A stretch of 42,457 nucleotides of DNA from Halalkalibacter okhensis (GTDB lineage Bacteria; Bacillota; Bacilli; Bacillales; Bacillaceae_D): NCBI RefSeq assembly GCF_000787375.1, contig NZ_JRJU01000037.1:1-42457 (forward strand). Reading direction: 5' to 3'. Shown here one piece after another: positions 8,727 to 16,862 of the stretch. How positions within the stretch are numbered: the first letter of the stretch is position 1; the number at the start of each line of letters is the position of its first letter. The notes beneath the pieces are model-generated. The model was not told where the DNA came from, did no database searches, and saw only the letters and a list, made by a program, of their open reading frames with translations. Position numbers and translations under genes: made by a program.

Positions 8727-8943
8727 ATGGCTAAAACCGGGAATATTTAAATCGTAAATTGGGTTTGCTCGTAAACTACCTATTTAAAAAAATGTAAATG
8801 TTTATAGTATGTTACTTTTAGGTGCGTTTCCAATTACATTCTTAGCAATAGCATATCCCATTTCAGAGTCATTAGTGGCAATAGTACTCCTTTTAATAAC
8901 ATATAGATTTAGACTTGCAGTTGAATCTCATACTAGTAATTAA
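8727..8943 (+). pseudogene. Small membrane protein gene with two frameshifts
   Basis: A GGAGGTAA ribosome site precedes ATG at 8727, but the frame stops after MAKTGNI. The reading continues in the next frame as EYLNRKLGLLVNYLFKK, and then in the third as NVYSMLLLGAFPITFLAIAY and on to SHTSN with a TAA stop. Both shifts fall at short homopolymers (GGG near 8741 and seven A near 8786-8792). Joined, it would make a two-helix membrane protein of about 70 residues. I do not recognise the family. It may be decayed or the shifts may be sequencing errors. Confidence 0.45.
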
Positions 8944-8947
8944 ATTT

Positions 8948-9017
8948 AAAAATGTTTTCCTACTAAAAATAAGACATGAATAGGCGAAATAGCTATTTTT
9001 TAGTGGAAAACATTTTT
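8948..9017. repeat. Imperfect inverted repeat
   Basis: AAAAATGTTTTCC-T-ACTAAAAATA on the left (8948-8972) pairs with TATTTTTTAGTGGAAAACATTTTT on the right (about 8991-9017), with one bulge. It lies between the two plus-strand relics. It could be a terminator for the first or a small insertion next to the truncated chromate transporter. Confidence 0.5.
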
Positions 9018-9028
9018 AGTGGTGCTAG

Positions 9029-9301
9029 TTAGGTGCTCCTTATGTCGGTAAATTTAGAGAATGAGAAGCTAAAATTATACCTAGCAAGTGTTATGCAACT
9101 GTTGTTGGTCTAAACGCTAGTTTCCTAATACGGCTATCTTTAGAAGTCTTTTTTGATTGGGGAAGTATTGTTATTGCTATCATCATGCTTGGTCTATTGT
9201 TTAATTTCAAATGGCAAATCTGGCAAGTCTTCCTTTTAGCATTAGCTTTAAAGTTACAACTATTGTTTGGAGATGCAAATAAGCCAGAACAACTAGAATG
9301 A
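9029..9301 (+). pseudogene. Chromate transporter (ChrA) C-terminal remnant
   Basis: The plus strand reads LGAPYVGKFRE, then shifts frame to ENEKLKLYLASV, then to YATVVGLNASFLIRLSL, a WGSIVIAIIMLGLLFNF stretch, and ends at TGA 9299. The pattern GAPY-x-x-L-R-x-N-x-x-L followed by a VVG helix and a final hydrophobic helix matches the C-terminal end of CHR-family chromate/sulfate transporters. Only about 90 codons remain and at least two frameshifts are present, so no functional product is expected. Nothing upstream resembles the missing N-terminal 300 or so residues. Confidence 0.6.
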
Positions 9302-9409
9302 ATATCTAAAAAATGATTCTCACCAAGCTTGTATTTTATCTACAGTAATTATATCTATACAACCCCAACTTAACCTATAATATGATAACAAACCAGCTAC
9401 AAGTGCTTT

Positions 9410-10069
9410 TTACTCTATCAATGGCCTTATGCACTCTTCTGTCTCATTCTTTGGACTATTAACCAAGGTCGAAACCTCGTATGCATTCATACCTTGAGTT
9501 GGGTATGGCTTTATAAGCTCCTTTAAGATCTGCTTATCCTCCACACCTGGATCCAACCAAACATTTCTCTCTTCTTCATCCAATATAACTGGCATCCTAT
9601 CATGGATTCCCTTCATAAACTCGTTAGGTTCAGTTGTAAGAATTGTACAAGAAACAATTTCCTCATCATTCAATTTCCATCTATCCCACAAACCTGCAAA
9701 TGTAAAGATACCTTCATTTACTGTTATTATATATGGCTTCTTATTTTCTCCCGTACGCTTCCATTCATAGAAACCATCCGACACAATTAAACAACGACGG
9801 CGTTTAAGTAATCGTTTAAAAGCTGGCTTTTCATCTACCGTTTCACCTCGAGCATTAATCATCTTATATCCAATTTTAGGATCCTTTGCCCAAACAGGTA
9901 CAAGTCCCCACCTCAAATAACCTGCTCTTCTTTTTTCTCCATCTGAGATAATACTTAATACAGGCTGGCTAGGAGCTATATTAAACCTTGGTTGATAATC
10001 AAACAACTCTACGTACAGTTGTTCTTCAATTTGTTCTTTCGTTGCTGTCAAAGTAAATCTACCACACAT
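9410..10069 (-). CDS. SOS response-associated peptidase family protein (YedK/HMCES)
   Basis: The 219-residue protein starts MCGRF, exposing the catalytic Cys2. Asn72 (INARGE), Glu102 (FYEW) and His156 (IHDRMPVIL) match the conserved active residues of the HMCES/YedK family. These proteins form a stable covalent crosslink through Cys2 with abasic sites in single-stranded DNA, shielding them from breakage during replication. The length is normal for the family. It stands alone, with a 63-base gap to the TauE gene stop. No clear LexA box was recognised nearby. Confidence 0.95.
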   Translation of the reverse strand: MCGRFTLTATKEQIEEQLYVELFDYQPRFNIAPSQPVLSIISDGEKRRAGYLRWGLVPVWAKDPKIGYKMINARGETVDEKPAFKRLLKRRRCLIVSDGFYEWKRTGENKKPYIITVNEGIFTFAGLWDRWKLNDEEIVSCTILTTEPNEFMKGIHDRMPVILDEEERNVWLDPGVEDKQILKELIKPYPTQGMNAYEVSTLVNSPKNETEECIRPLIE

Positions 10070-10149
10070 GAATGATCACCTCTAACAACTATTATTAACC
10101 AAGGATCTAATTTCAACCACCCCTCGTAGTTAACCCAATTCCGCTGTTC

Positions 10150-10926
10150 TTATAAAATATCAATCCAAATTTTCACTGCTGTTGCAGCAATCAATACAGC
10201 TAAGATTACTTGTAAAATCTTTGTATTTATCTTCTTTCCTGCCATTACACCTAGTGGAGAAGCTAGTAAACTCGCGACAATCATAATTAAAGCTGGAAAA
10301 TAATCAATTTGTCCAGTTGTAATCTTTCCGACGGTTGCTCCAATGGACGAGATGAAAGTAATCGCTAAGGAAGAAGCAATAGTCATGCGCGTTGGAATCT
10401 TTAAGACGACAAGCATGACTGGTACTAGCAAAAAGGCCCCAGCTGCACCAACAATTCCTGCTCCAATCCCGACAATTAATGCAAAGGTTGCTGCTAACCA
10501 TTTATTGAATGTCACTTGATCCAATGGAACATCATCAATCCCCTTTTTAGGGATAAACATCATCACTGCGGCAATTAATGCTAATATCCCGTAAATAAGA
10601 TTAATTCCACCTTCCGACATTAGTTTCGATCCATAACCACCAACAAAACTCCCAATTAAAATCGCTGAGCCCATATATATAATTAACGCCTTATTTAAAT
10701 ATCCACCTTTACGATAAGCCCAGACCCCACCAATGGTTGCAAAGAACACTTGAACGGCACTAATACCTGAAACCTCATGAGCACTAAAAGCTGCTATACC
10801 AAATAGGGGTGGAATATAAAGTAACATCGGATATTTTATGATCGATCCACCAATCCCTAACATTCCTGAAATATACGAACCTATGAAACCAATTAAAAAG
10901 ATTGTAATAATAAAAGCAAAATCCAT
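10150..10926 (-). CDS. tauE: TauE/SafE-family sulfite/sulfur-compound exporter
   Basis: The 258-residue membrane protein has about eight hydrophobic helices. It carries the two TauE/SafE half-repeats, visible as [15 protein letters not shown] near the N-terminus and [20 protein letters not shown] in the second half. The family moves sulfite, thiosulfate or organosulfonates. It is the last gene of the sulfur regulon, as in the Staphylococcus aureus cst locus where tauE accompanies cstA/cstB. It starts at 10926 after a strong AAAGGAGGT site. A hairpin lies between tusA and this gene and may lower its expression. Confidence 0.88.
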   Translation of the reverse strand: MDFAFIITIFLIGFIGSYISGMLGIGGSIIKYPMLLYIPPLFGIAAFSAHEVSGISAVQVFFATIGGVWAYRKGGYLNKALIIYMGSAILIGSFVGGYGSKLMSEGGINLIYGILALIAAVMMFIPKKGIDDVPLDQVTFNKWLAATFALIVGIGAGIVGAAGAFLLVPVMLVVLKIPTRMTIASSLAITFISSIGATVGKITTGQIDYFPALIMIVASLLASPLGVMAGKKINTKILQVILAVLIAATAVKIWIDIL

Positions 10927-10953
10927 TATAACCCACCTCCTTTAAAGGAAAAG

Positions 10954-10974
10954 AGGGAACCAAACCGGTTCCCT
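10954..10974 (-). terminator. Intercistronic hairpin between tusA and tauE
   Basis: AGGGAACC (10954-10961) and GGTTCCCT (10967-10974) form an 8-bp stem with a 5-nt loop. On the minus strand CTCTTTTCC follows, then the tauE ribosome site. It could be a partial terminator or an RNA-processing element. Confidence 0.55.
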
Positions 10975-10980
10975 TATCTA

Positions 10981-11208
10981 TTAGCCTTTTTTAATCCAGA
11001 ACTTTAATACTCCATCTTCTTCCGTATCTGATACTAACTCGTGACCACCAGATTTCGTCCAAGCTGCTAAGTCATTTTTTGCTCCTTTATCAGTCGCATG
11101 AATTTCTAAGATTTGACCTGATTCAAGTTCAGTCAATGCTTTTTTTGTACGAACGATTGGCATTGGGCATGCTAATCCTTTTGCGTCTAATACTTTATCT
11201 GAATTCAT
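10981..11208 (-). CDS. TusA-family sulfurtransferase
   Basis: The 75-residue protein has the family signature DAKGLACPMPIVRTKKAL, with Cys14 in the CPxP motif as the sulfur-carrying residue. TusA-like proteins relay persulfide sulfur between rhodaneses and acceptors. It is nearly identical in its core to the TusA half of the gene at 12454, pointing to duplication. It sits between the MBL-rhodanese and TauE genes in one direction, so sulfane-sulfur trafficking within the CstR regulon is likely, rather than the tRNA-thiolation role of E. coli TusA. Confidence 0.93.
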   Translation of the reverse strand: MNSDKVLDAKGLACPMPIVRTKKALTELESGQILEIHATDKGAKNDLAAWTKSGGHELVSDTEEDGVLKFWIKKG

Positions 11209-11251
11209 TTTTAAAACCTCCAGTTAGTAATCTCTATTTTTTTATCGTCTG

Positions 11252-12379
11252 TTATCTTACTGCACAACGGTTAGGTCCAATTTCCATTTCACGTTGTTTT
11301 TCTTCATCTGGGTTGATTTTCCCCATATTGGTTTCACGAATTTCTTGATACGCGTTTGGTTGTGGTGGTAGGTTCTCTGTCACCATTGATCTAAACTCAT
11401 GTTCATCTTCAATATTGAGTCCATGATTTTGGGCAAATAGTGTACCTAACTTCTCGGCAACACTTCCATCTTCATTTAACTCTTCAATGATCATAAAGTG
11501 AGCCGGTAAAACCATTAACTCTTCTGATAGTTCTCTATAACGCTTATAAAGGGACTCACGTAAATCTCCTACCCAATCTTCAGCGAGTCCTGCTAGGTCT
11601 GGTCTTCCAATGGAATCAATGAAGAGTATATCTCCGGATAATAGATATTTTTCATCGATAACAAATGAAGTCGATCCGATTGTGTGACCAGGTGTGTATA
11701 GAGCATGGATGTTGATCGTTGAGTTCCCAATTTGTACGTCATTTCCGCCTTCAAGTGCAGCATATTCAAATACTACTTCTTCTGCATCTTTTGGAGGTAA
11801 CCAGTACGTTGCCCCAGTTGCTTCTGCAATTTTTCTTCCACCTGAGATGTGGTCAGCATGCAAGTGTGTATCAAATACGTGTGTAAAGTTCGCTCCGATT
11901 TCACTTGCGAAATTCACAAACACATCCGTCATACGTGTTGCATCAATAATTGCTGCTTCTCCATTAGAAACAACCATATAGGATAGACACCCTTTACCTA
12001 GACGAACAAATTGATACAACTCACCACCGTCTTTCAAATCCCCTACTTTTATTGGTTCAAGATATTCACTCCAAGCTTTCATACCTCCCTCTAAGTAAGC
12101 TACATTTAACCCTTCATCAGAAAGCATCTCAGCTACCATCATCGAAGAACCTTCTTTCGCACATACAACTAACACATCTTTATCTACTGGGATTTCACTC
12201 ATGATTTCTTCTACGCCATCTAATAGTTCAAAATAAGGAATATTAAAGTAATCAAAGTTCTCTCCTTCAATCTTCCAATCAGCGAAATCCCCTTCATTCC
12301 GAACGTCTAAAATAAATAGCTCTTTCTTTTCAATTACTTTTCTTGCTACTTCTTTTGAATTCAATGCTTTAACCGACAT
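11252..12379 (-). CDS. Rhodanese-MBL fusion, persulfide dioxygenase type (CstB-like)
   Basis: The protein has about 375 residues. The N-terminal rhodanese domain (about 5-108) has LDVRNE and a candidate active cysteine, Cys73, in VVCAKEGSS. The C-terminal metallo-beta-lactamase domain (about 120-320) carries [11 protein letters not shown] (residues 171-181), [24 protein letters not shown] and LPAHF, consistent with iron-binding persulfide dioxygenases of the ETHE1 type. The predicted role is oxidation of persulfide to sulfite, coupled to sulfur transfer. In S. aureus CstB the MBL domain comes first, so the order here is reversed. The start is the ATG at 12379 after AGGGGGT; a degenerate CstR operator overlaps this leader. 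Confidence 0.88.
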   Translation of the reverse strand: MSVKALNSKEVARKVIEKKELFILDVRNEGDFADWKIEGENFDYFNIPYFELLDGVEEIMSEIPVDKDVLVVCAKEGSSMMVAEMLSDEGLNVAYLEGGMKAWSEYLEPIKVGDLKDGGELYQFVRLGKGCLSYMVVSNGEAAIIDATRMTDVFVNFASEIGANFTHVFDTHLHADHISGGRKIAEATGATYWLPPKDAEEVVFEYAALEGGNDVQIGNSTINIHALYTPGHTIGSTSFVIDEKYLLSGDILFIDSIGRPDLAGLAEDWVGDLRESLYKRYRELSEELMVLPAHFMIIEELNEDGSVAEKLGTLFAQNHGLNIEDEHEFRSMVTENLPPQPNAYQEIRETNMGKINPDEEKQREMEIGPNRCAVR

Positions 12380-12384
12380 CAAAC

Positions 12385-12400
12385 ATACCCCCTATAGTAT
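12385..12400. promoter_or_regulatory. CstR operator candidate 6 (degenerate)
   Basis: ATACCCCCTATAGTAT fits ATACC-N6-GGTAT with one mismatch. It overlaps the ribosome site and a TATACT -10-like element just before the rhodanese-MBL gene. Confidence 0.5.
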
Positions 12401-12453
12401 ATAACCATTTAAAAAAATTTCTTTAAAAAGTAAATCTTACATCTGCATCATTG

Positions 12454-13029
12454 CTATTTCTTTAGACTATCTATTTGACTGTTCCACTCACTCATACCAG
12501 GTACCACATTAATTACCTTTTTAAATCCTGCTTCTGTTAACTTTTGTGCGGCTAAATCGCTACGACTTCCAGTTCGACACACAACATAAAGTTCTTCATC
12601 CTCGCTTAGTTCATTTAACCGATTCTCAAGTTCGCCAAGCGGAATCGATTTCGCACCAGGAATATGATGGAAGGCATATTCAGCTGATTCACGAACATCT
12701 AACACTAAAATATCTTCATTGTTAGCTAACTTCGCTTGAAGTTCCTCGTTGTTAACAACATATGGGTGTTTCTTCTCTTCTTCCTCTTCCCCAGATGCTT
12801 TACGAAGGTAATGTTTTAACACATCGCCCTCTTCAACCGTTCCTAAATATTGATGTCCCGTGCTCTTGGCCCACGCTTTCATATCAGCAGTTGACCCTTT
12901 ATCTGTTGCTTGAACTTCTAATACTTTTCCTGGTTTGAGCTCATTCATCGCTTTTTTTGTACGAACGATTGGCATTGGACATGCTAATCCTTTTGCATCT
13001 ACTAATTGATCAAATTTAATGGTTTCCAT
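12454..13029 (-). CDS. TusA-rhodanese fusion sulfurtransferase (CstA-like)
   Basis: In this 191-residue protein residues 1-78 are a TusA domain with DAKGLACPMP (Cys17). An acidic linker follows at about 79-88. Residues 90-191 are a rhodanese with LDVRES and the active loop CRTGSRS (Cys151). S. aureus CstA likewise joins TusA and rhodanese modules and takes persulfide sulfur; this protein lacks a further DsrE module, which is encoded separately at 13408. A CstR operator lies 23 bases upstream of the start, so it is probably induced by sulfane sulfur together with its neighbours. Confidence 0.92.
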   Translation of the reverse strand: METIKFDQLVDAKGLACPMPIVRTKKAMNELKPGKVLEVQATDKGSTADMKAWAKSTGHQYLGTVEEGDVLKHYLRKASGEEEEEKKHPYVVNNEELQAKLANNEDILVLDVRESAEYAFHHIPGAKSIPLGELENRLNELSEDEELYVVCRTGSRSDLAAQKLTEAGFKKVINVVPGMSEWNSQIDSLKK

Positions 13030-13051
13030 TTAAAATTCCCCCTAATAATCA

Positions 13052-13067
13052 ATACCCTTATAGGTAT
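13052..13067. promoter_or_regulatory. CstR operator 5
   Basis: ATACCCTTATAGGTAT fits the ATACC-N6-GGTAT dyad exactly. It lies in the gap before the TusA-rhodanese gene, suggesting an internal regulated promoter. Confidence 0.75.
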
Positions 13068-13085
13068 GTTTAACTTTAAAAAAAT

Positions 13086-13370
13086 TTACTGAACGTTCCC
13101 TTCCCAGTTCATCATGCCTCCAACCATATTGGTAGCATGAAACCCTTGACTGGACAGAAACTCAGTGGCTCTTCCACTTCTAGCACCTGAGTGACAAACG
13201 ATAATATATTCTTTCGATTTGTCTAGTTCATGAAGACGAAATTCTAGTAATCCAAGCGGGATGTTTACACTTTTAGGTATGTGCCCTGCTGCTACCTCAT
13301 CCGTTTTTCGAACATCGATAATATTAGGATTGACGAGACGCTCTACTTCTTTTGGTGTGATTTCTTTCAA
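13086..13370 (-). CDS. Single-domain rhodanese
   Basis: The 94-residue rhodanese has NIIDVRKTDEVAAGHIPKS, with the active-site loop CHSGARSG starting at Cys59. Single-domain rhodaneses transfer sulfane sulfur through a cysteine persulfide. The start is TTG (13370), placed by an AGGAGGAG site seven bases upstream. It follows the DsrE-like gene by 37 bases without its own operator, so the two are probably cotranscribed. Confidence 0.93.
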   Translation of the reverse strand: MKEITPKEVERLVNPNIIDVRKTDEVAAGHIPKSVNIPLGLLEFRLHELDKSKEYIIVCHSGARSGRATEFLSSQGFHATNMVGGMMNWEGNVQ

Positions 13371-13407
13371 AACCGATCTCCTCCTATGGTAGTTCCAAGT
13401 GGGTTTA

Positions 13408-13887
13408 TTATATAAATAAGTTCACATTTCCTTCTTCAGCATCAGCTAGATAAGCTGCCACACCAGCATATTCTAAACCCTCAATCAACTCTTCTTTTTG
13501 TAGTCCTAATAGATCCATTGTCATTGTACAAGCAACTAACTTTACGCCTTGTTCTTGTGCCATTTCGACTAAATCAGGTAATGGCATCGCATTGTGTTTT
13601 TTCATAACATGCTTAATCATTTTTGGACCCATTCCGGCGAAGTTCATATTGGAAAGTCCCATGTTATCAGCGCCTCGTGGCATCATTTTCGCAAACATTT
13701 TTTCTAAGAATCCTTTTTTCACTGCTACGTGTTGATCTTTTCTAAAAGCGTTTAAACCCCAAAATGTTGAGAAGATCGTTACATCATGGTCATAGGCTGC
13801 AGCACCGTTTGCGATAATAAATGCTGCCATTGCTTTATCATAATCACCACTAAATAAGATGATCGTCGTTTTCTTTTTGTCTGTCAT
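13408..13887 (-). CDS. DsrE/DsrF/DrsH-like protein
   Basis: The protein has about 159 residues with the DsrE-like fold signature: a beta strand IILFSGDYDKAMAAFIIANG, then VTIFSTFWGLNAF, and Cys120 in VACTMTMD at the position of the sulfur-carrying cysteine. The Met-rich middle (about residues 68-102) is typical of the larger DsrE subfamily in Firmicutes. Family members carry sulfur between rhodanese and TusA proteins. I place the start at the ATG 13887, eight bases after AAGGAG, not at the GTG inside that site. It is the first gene after the strongest predicted promoter of the cluster. Confidence 0.88.
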   Translation of the reverse strand: MTDKKKTTIILFSGDYDKAMAAFIIANGAAAYDHDVTIFSTFWGLNAFRKDQHVAVKKGFLEKMFAKMMPRGADNMGLSNMNFAGMGPKMIKHVMKKHNAMPLPDLVEMAQEQGVKLVACTMTMDLLGLQKEELIEGLEYAGVAAYLADAEEGNVNLFI

Positions 13888-13915
13888 GTTCTCCACTCCT
13901 TATCTTTATCAGCAT

Positions 13916-13931
13916 ATACCTGTATGGGTAT
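13916..13931. promoter_or_regulatory. CstR operator 4
   Basis: ATACCTGTATGGGTAT matches the ATACC-N6-GGTAT dyad. It lies about 29 bases before the DsrE-like start, within the predicted 5' leader. Confidence 0.75.
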
Positions 13932-13986
13932 GTTAATGTTCAAAAAAATAGGTAGCCTAGCCTTTTAATTCAGATTTTAAATACAT

Positions 13987-14002
13987 ATACCTCTATAGGT
14001 AT
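13987..14002. promoter_or_regulatory. CstR operator 3, overlapping the -10 box
   Basis: ATACCTCTATAGGTAT is a perfect ATACC-N6-GGTAT dyad. It abuts and partly overlaps the -10 hexamer of the promoter at 14001-14028, so bound repressor would block RNA polymerase. Confidence 0.8.
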
Positions 14003-14028
14003 TATAAATAATTAAAAAAATAGGTCAA
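14001..14028 (-). promoter_or_regulatory. Sigma-A promoter of the dsrE-led sulfur operon
   Basis: On the minus strand TTGACC (14023-14028) and TATAAT (14001-14006) are separated by 16 bases. This is a strong vegetative promoter, bracketed by CstR operators. Confidence 0.75.
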
Positions 14029-14059
14029 TAGCGTTTTAATTCGATTCTCAAGTCTATTT

Positions 14060-14075
14060 AAACCTATAGGGGTAT
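14060..14075. promoter_or_regulatory. CstR operator 2
   Basis: AAACCTATAGGGGTAT fits the dyad with one mismatch in the left half-site. It lies about 30 bases upstream of the -35 box of the dsrE promoter. Confidence 0.6.
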
Positions 14076-14116
14076 ATTAATTGATCTCACTCACCCCTGT
14101 CAATCATTTTATATTA

Positions 14117-14377
14117 TTATCTGCTTTTCACTAATAAGTTCACAGCTTCTTGAATAAACGCTTCTGTGTCTTCGCCTTTTACCATTTGCTCGCGCACACA
14201 CTGTTCCAAGTTAGAGCTTACGACTAAACCAATCGCTCGGTCCAATGCATTTCTTGCGGCTGACATTTGAACAACCAGATCTTTACAGTCCTTATCCTCT
14301 TCCATCATTCTAAGAATCGCTTTAACTTGTCCTTCCACACGCTTTACTCTGTTTTTCATTTTGTCATTGTACTTCAT
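14117..14377 (-). CDS. cstR: CstR, CsoR-family persulfide-sensing repressor
   Basis: This 86-residue, all-helical protein belongs to the CsoR/RcnR family. Cys31 (EDKDCKDLV) and Cys60 (NLEQC) are at the positions of the two cysteines that form di- to tetrasulfide links in CstR. The histidine used for Cu(I) in CsoR is absent (Asn56 near that position). This argues for sulfane-sulfur sensing and against copper. The surrounding genes (rhodanese, TusA, DsrE, MBL, TauE) agree. It probably represses its own promoter, because an operator lies between the -35 and -10 boxes upstream. Confidence 0.92.
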   Translation of the reverse strand: MKYNDKMKNRVKRVEGQVKAILRMMEEDKDCKDLVVQMSAARNALDRAIGLVVSSNLEQCVREQMVKGEDTEAFIQEAVNLLVKSR

Positions 14378-14540
14378 GGATTTCCCTCCATTTTCTTACT
14401 AGATATTGTTTAATAGCTAGTAATACTCTCAAGAATATCTATTTTTAACCTCATCTTCCTATGTGAACACTCAGCCTTTTAGATTAACTATCTTGATACC
14501 GTTTAATCATATCTACCTCCCCTTCGTTGTTTGTATATTC

Positions 14541-14569
14541 ACAATATACCCGCATAGGTATATTGTCAA
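14541..14569 (-). promoter_or_regulatory. cstR promoter with CstR operator 1 in its spacer
   Basis: On the minus strand TTGACA (14564-14569) and TATTGT (14541-14546) are separated by 17 bases. The operator ATACCCGCATAGGTAT (14546-14561) fills this spacer. The dyad extends to a near-perfect 26-bp palindrome from 14541 to 14566. Confidence 0.8.
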
Positions 14570-14789
14570 TCTTAATTTTTCCGGTAACAAATCTTAAATA
14601 AATATTGTGTATTAATTTGCTAATAATAAATATGTCTATTTTTATTAGGAGTTTGTTTACCAGAACTTAAATGTCATGATTAGTTCTATCAACGCTTTGT
14701 TGCAGAAAATTTAAGGAAAACTCCCTTCAACTTTCTTGGTTACAAAAGAGAATTTCAAAAAAGAAATGATAAACTTAGTTGCTTATACG

Positions 14790-15276
14790 GCTACTAACGG
14801 CAACACCTGTTGTTCTTTTTCTTTTGTGTTTCTTCTTCTTCTTTTTCTTTTTCTTCTTATTGTCCCCGTAACGTCAACGTATCGTCGTTTTCAAGGCAGA
14901 CGAATACATAAAGAATCATTGGCCACCGCTTGTCCAACATTCTCCATAATAGGTTGATGCTTGACACTCTCTAGTTCCTTCCGAATACATGCTAGCATCG
15001 GTTTGCCACCACATCCGAGGTTGTGCTTGCCCCAGTTCTTAATCGCTATCTCCCTTATTTCCTCACTGAAACGAATGAGTTCATGCGGATTCAAAAAGCG
15101 CTCAATTTGCGACGTTTCAACGGAGAAACTTGCTTCAAAGCCTCTTGTTTCTTCGTAATCCAATAGATTGCAAATTGAGTCAACCCCCGATTGATAAGCA
15201 AGTACATCAAAAAGAACATAACCTCCATCACTGAGACATTCCAAAACTTTGTTTGAATCATACGGAAAATAGCCAT
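14790..15276 (-). pseudogene. Relic of a phage-type DnaD-like replication protein
   Basis: ATG 15276, behind an AGGAGGATC site, opens MAIFRMIQTKFWN, continues with MYLLINRG, and then QFAIYWITKKQ. This is the N-terminus of phage and chromosomal DnaD-like proteins (typically FRMIxTxFWxD, YLLTNP, GIYxITKKQ). After a frameshift near 15130 the next frame reads NPHELIRFSEEIREIAIKNW, then GKHNLGCGGKP and CIRKELESVKHQP, again matching the family (EIAIKNWGKxNxxxGGKP). The usual Glu/Lys-rich linker survives as a purine-rich tract at about 14800-14865, split over frames. The C-terminal DnaD domain is missing. At least two frameshifts make it non-functional. Nothing else is recognised between 14570 and 14790. 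Confidence 0.7.
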
Positions 15277-15376
15277 ATGAAGATCCTCCTATCGTTAGTG
15301 TGTCTTCATACTATATATATAAGGGTAAGCTAATTTTTGATAGGAGAATTTCAAAAAAATTGATTAATAGGATTCA

Positions 15377-16576
15377 TTATCTTTCCATATAATTAAACTC
15401 GTATCGTTTATATTTAAGCATAGATAAAATCCCAAGAATTGGTCCAATCGCTAATAATGCAAAGACCCATTCCCAACCTACGTAGCTCTGAATCATAGGA
15501 ATTAAATTGATAGAAAAAATGGTGATTAAGAAGCCTATACACATTTGAAAAGTGAGGGCTGTCCCTACATATTCAACTTCTGCAACCTCTGAAACGGCTG
15601 CAGAAAACTGTGCAGAGTCAGCTATAACAGACATCCCCCAAATAAAAGAAAGAATGAGTGTCAACCAAATAAAATGACCAAATGTTAAACCTATTAATAC
15701 GGCACAGGAAGCACTTATCAACATAGAGTAAATGGTTAAATTTGACCTTCCAATTTTATCTGAGATTAGGCCACCCAACACACAACCAATCCCCCCAGCA
15801 ACCCCTATTGAAATAAAGGAAGATAAGGCAATAAACCAATAAGACGTTTCTGGTGAATAGCTTATAAAACTAGCGGTCAAAAATGCAGGAAGCCATGTCC
15901 ACATCGCATACAGTTCCCACATATGTCCAAAATAACCATAGTTAGCAAGCATTGCTTGTTTATTCTTTACAACCTTTTTTATTAATTTAAAGGAGAAAGT
16001 GGATTTTTTCGCTGTCTCTGGAGCATCCTCTAATATCCAATTAACAATAATTGCTGCTAATACAGCTAATACAGACGTGAAAATGATAACTACCTTCCAA
16101 TTTAATGAAGAGAAAAACATAACAACAAAATGTGGCAATGATGATCCTAAAGTTAAAGCAGCTATTAAAATACCAATAGCAAAACCTCTTTTTTTCGGAA
16201 ACCATTGCGATAACATTTTAACGGCTATTGGGTAAACTCCAGCGAGAGCTACTCCAGTTAGTATTCTTAGTAGTATTCCAAAAAAAGGACCACTAGCTAC
16301 TATTAGTAAGCCATTCAGTAATGCTCCCAACAGTGCGGACACAGCAAAAATTTTCCGGGGATTGTAGCGGTCTGCTATACCAAAATACGAACTAACTAAT
16401 GCTCCTATAACAAAACCCATCGGAACAGATGCAGACAACCATACTTCTGAATGGGAGCTAAGGTTCCAATTTTGAATTAGTTCAGATGCAATAACGGATG
16501 CACTAAACCATAGACTTAATGCAAATAGTACTGCTAACCCAATCCACAGTAACGCTCTCCAAGATCCTCGATTCAT
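15377..16576 (-). CDS. MFS transporter
   Basis: The 399-residue protein has about twelve hydrophobic helices. Major-facilitator signatures are ADRYNPRKI in the loop between helices 2 and 3 and DKIGRSNLTIY in the matching loop of the second half. Its length and pattern recall CynX/NimT-, NarK- or oxalate-type carriers of small anions, but no substrate-specific motif is certain. It is transcribed alone; a cre-like site (16863-16876) lies about 290 bases upstream. It neighbours the acid-catabolism genes, so it might carry a carboxylate, which is inference. Confidence 0.85.
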   Translation of the reverse strand: MNRGSWRALLWIGLAVLFALSLWFSASVIASELIQNWNLSSHSEVWLSASVPMGFVIGALVSSYFGIADRYNPRKIFAVSALLGALLNGLLIVASGPFFGILLRILTGVALAGVYPIAVKMLSQWFPKKRGFAIGILIAALTLGSSLPHFVVMFFSSLNWKVVIIFTSVLAVLAAIIVNWILEDAPETAKKSTFSFKLIKKVVKNKQAMLANYGYFGHMWELYAMWTWLPAFLTASFISYSPETSYWFIALSSFISIGVAGGIGCVLGGLISDKIGRSNLTIYSMLISASCAVLIGLTFGHFIWLTLILSFIWGMSVIADSAQFSAAVSEVAEVEYVGTALTFQMCIGFLITIFSINLIPMIQSYVGWEWVFALLAIGPILGILSMLKYKRYEFNYMER

Positions 16577-16695
16577 AATACCCCCTTAGCTTATGACTTG
16601 ATTATCATGTTTTTTCAAACCTATTTCATATTGATGATACTATAGTTTCAGTTAAAAAAACAAAAAGGACTGCTTATCGCAGCCTCGCTATTTGT

Positions 16696-16824
16696 CGGAT
16701 TCTCATTCCGTTATTTCCTTTTTGAACCTAATATTCCATAGATTTTTCACGAATAGCGGAACTAGGATCCTCTTCTACACCTTTAAAACAGCTTTTCTTC
16801 CTATTAACGGAATGAGGATCCGCT
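16696..16824. repeat. Dyad-repeat array 1 (three units)
   Basis: Three copies of a 15-bp near-palindrome with consensus CGGAACNAGGATCCG occur at 16696-16710 (minus), 16757-16771 (plus) and 16808-16822 (plus), usually preceded by TA(A/G) in the unit's own direction. The spacers are pyrimidine-rich and about 40-60 bases long. The same unit recurs four times at 33360-33538. The array fills most of the 309-base gap between the MFS and acyl-CoA synthetase genes. Confidence 0.75.
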
Positions 16825-16862
16825 TCTTCTTTGATGCACTTGGACAACTGTTCATCCTGATT

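Noticed and set aside
14117-14377. Copper-sensing CsoR (suggested by the multicopper oxidase 6 kb away)
   Set aside because: The copper-ligand histidine is missing and the gene is embedded in sulfur-transfer genes with its own operators; Cys31/Cys60 fit CstR.
14736-14957. Plus-strand open frame of 73 codons with a Phe/Leu-rich middle
   Set aside because: It is the antisense of the Glu/Lys-coding tract of the DnaD-like relic; the hydrophobic run is the complement of a purine-rich linker. No ribosome site was found.
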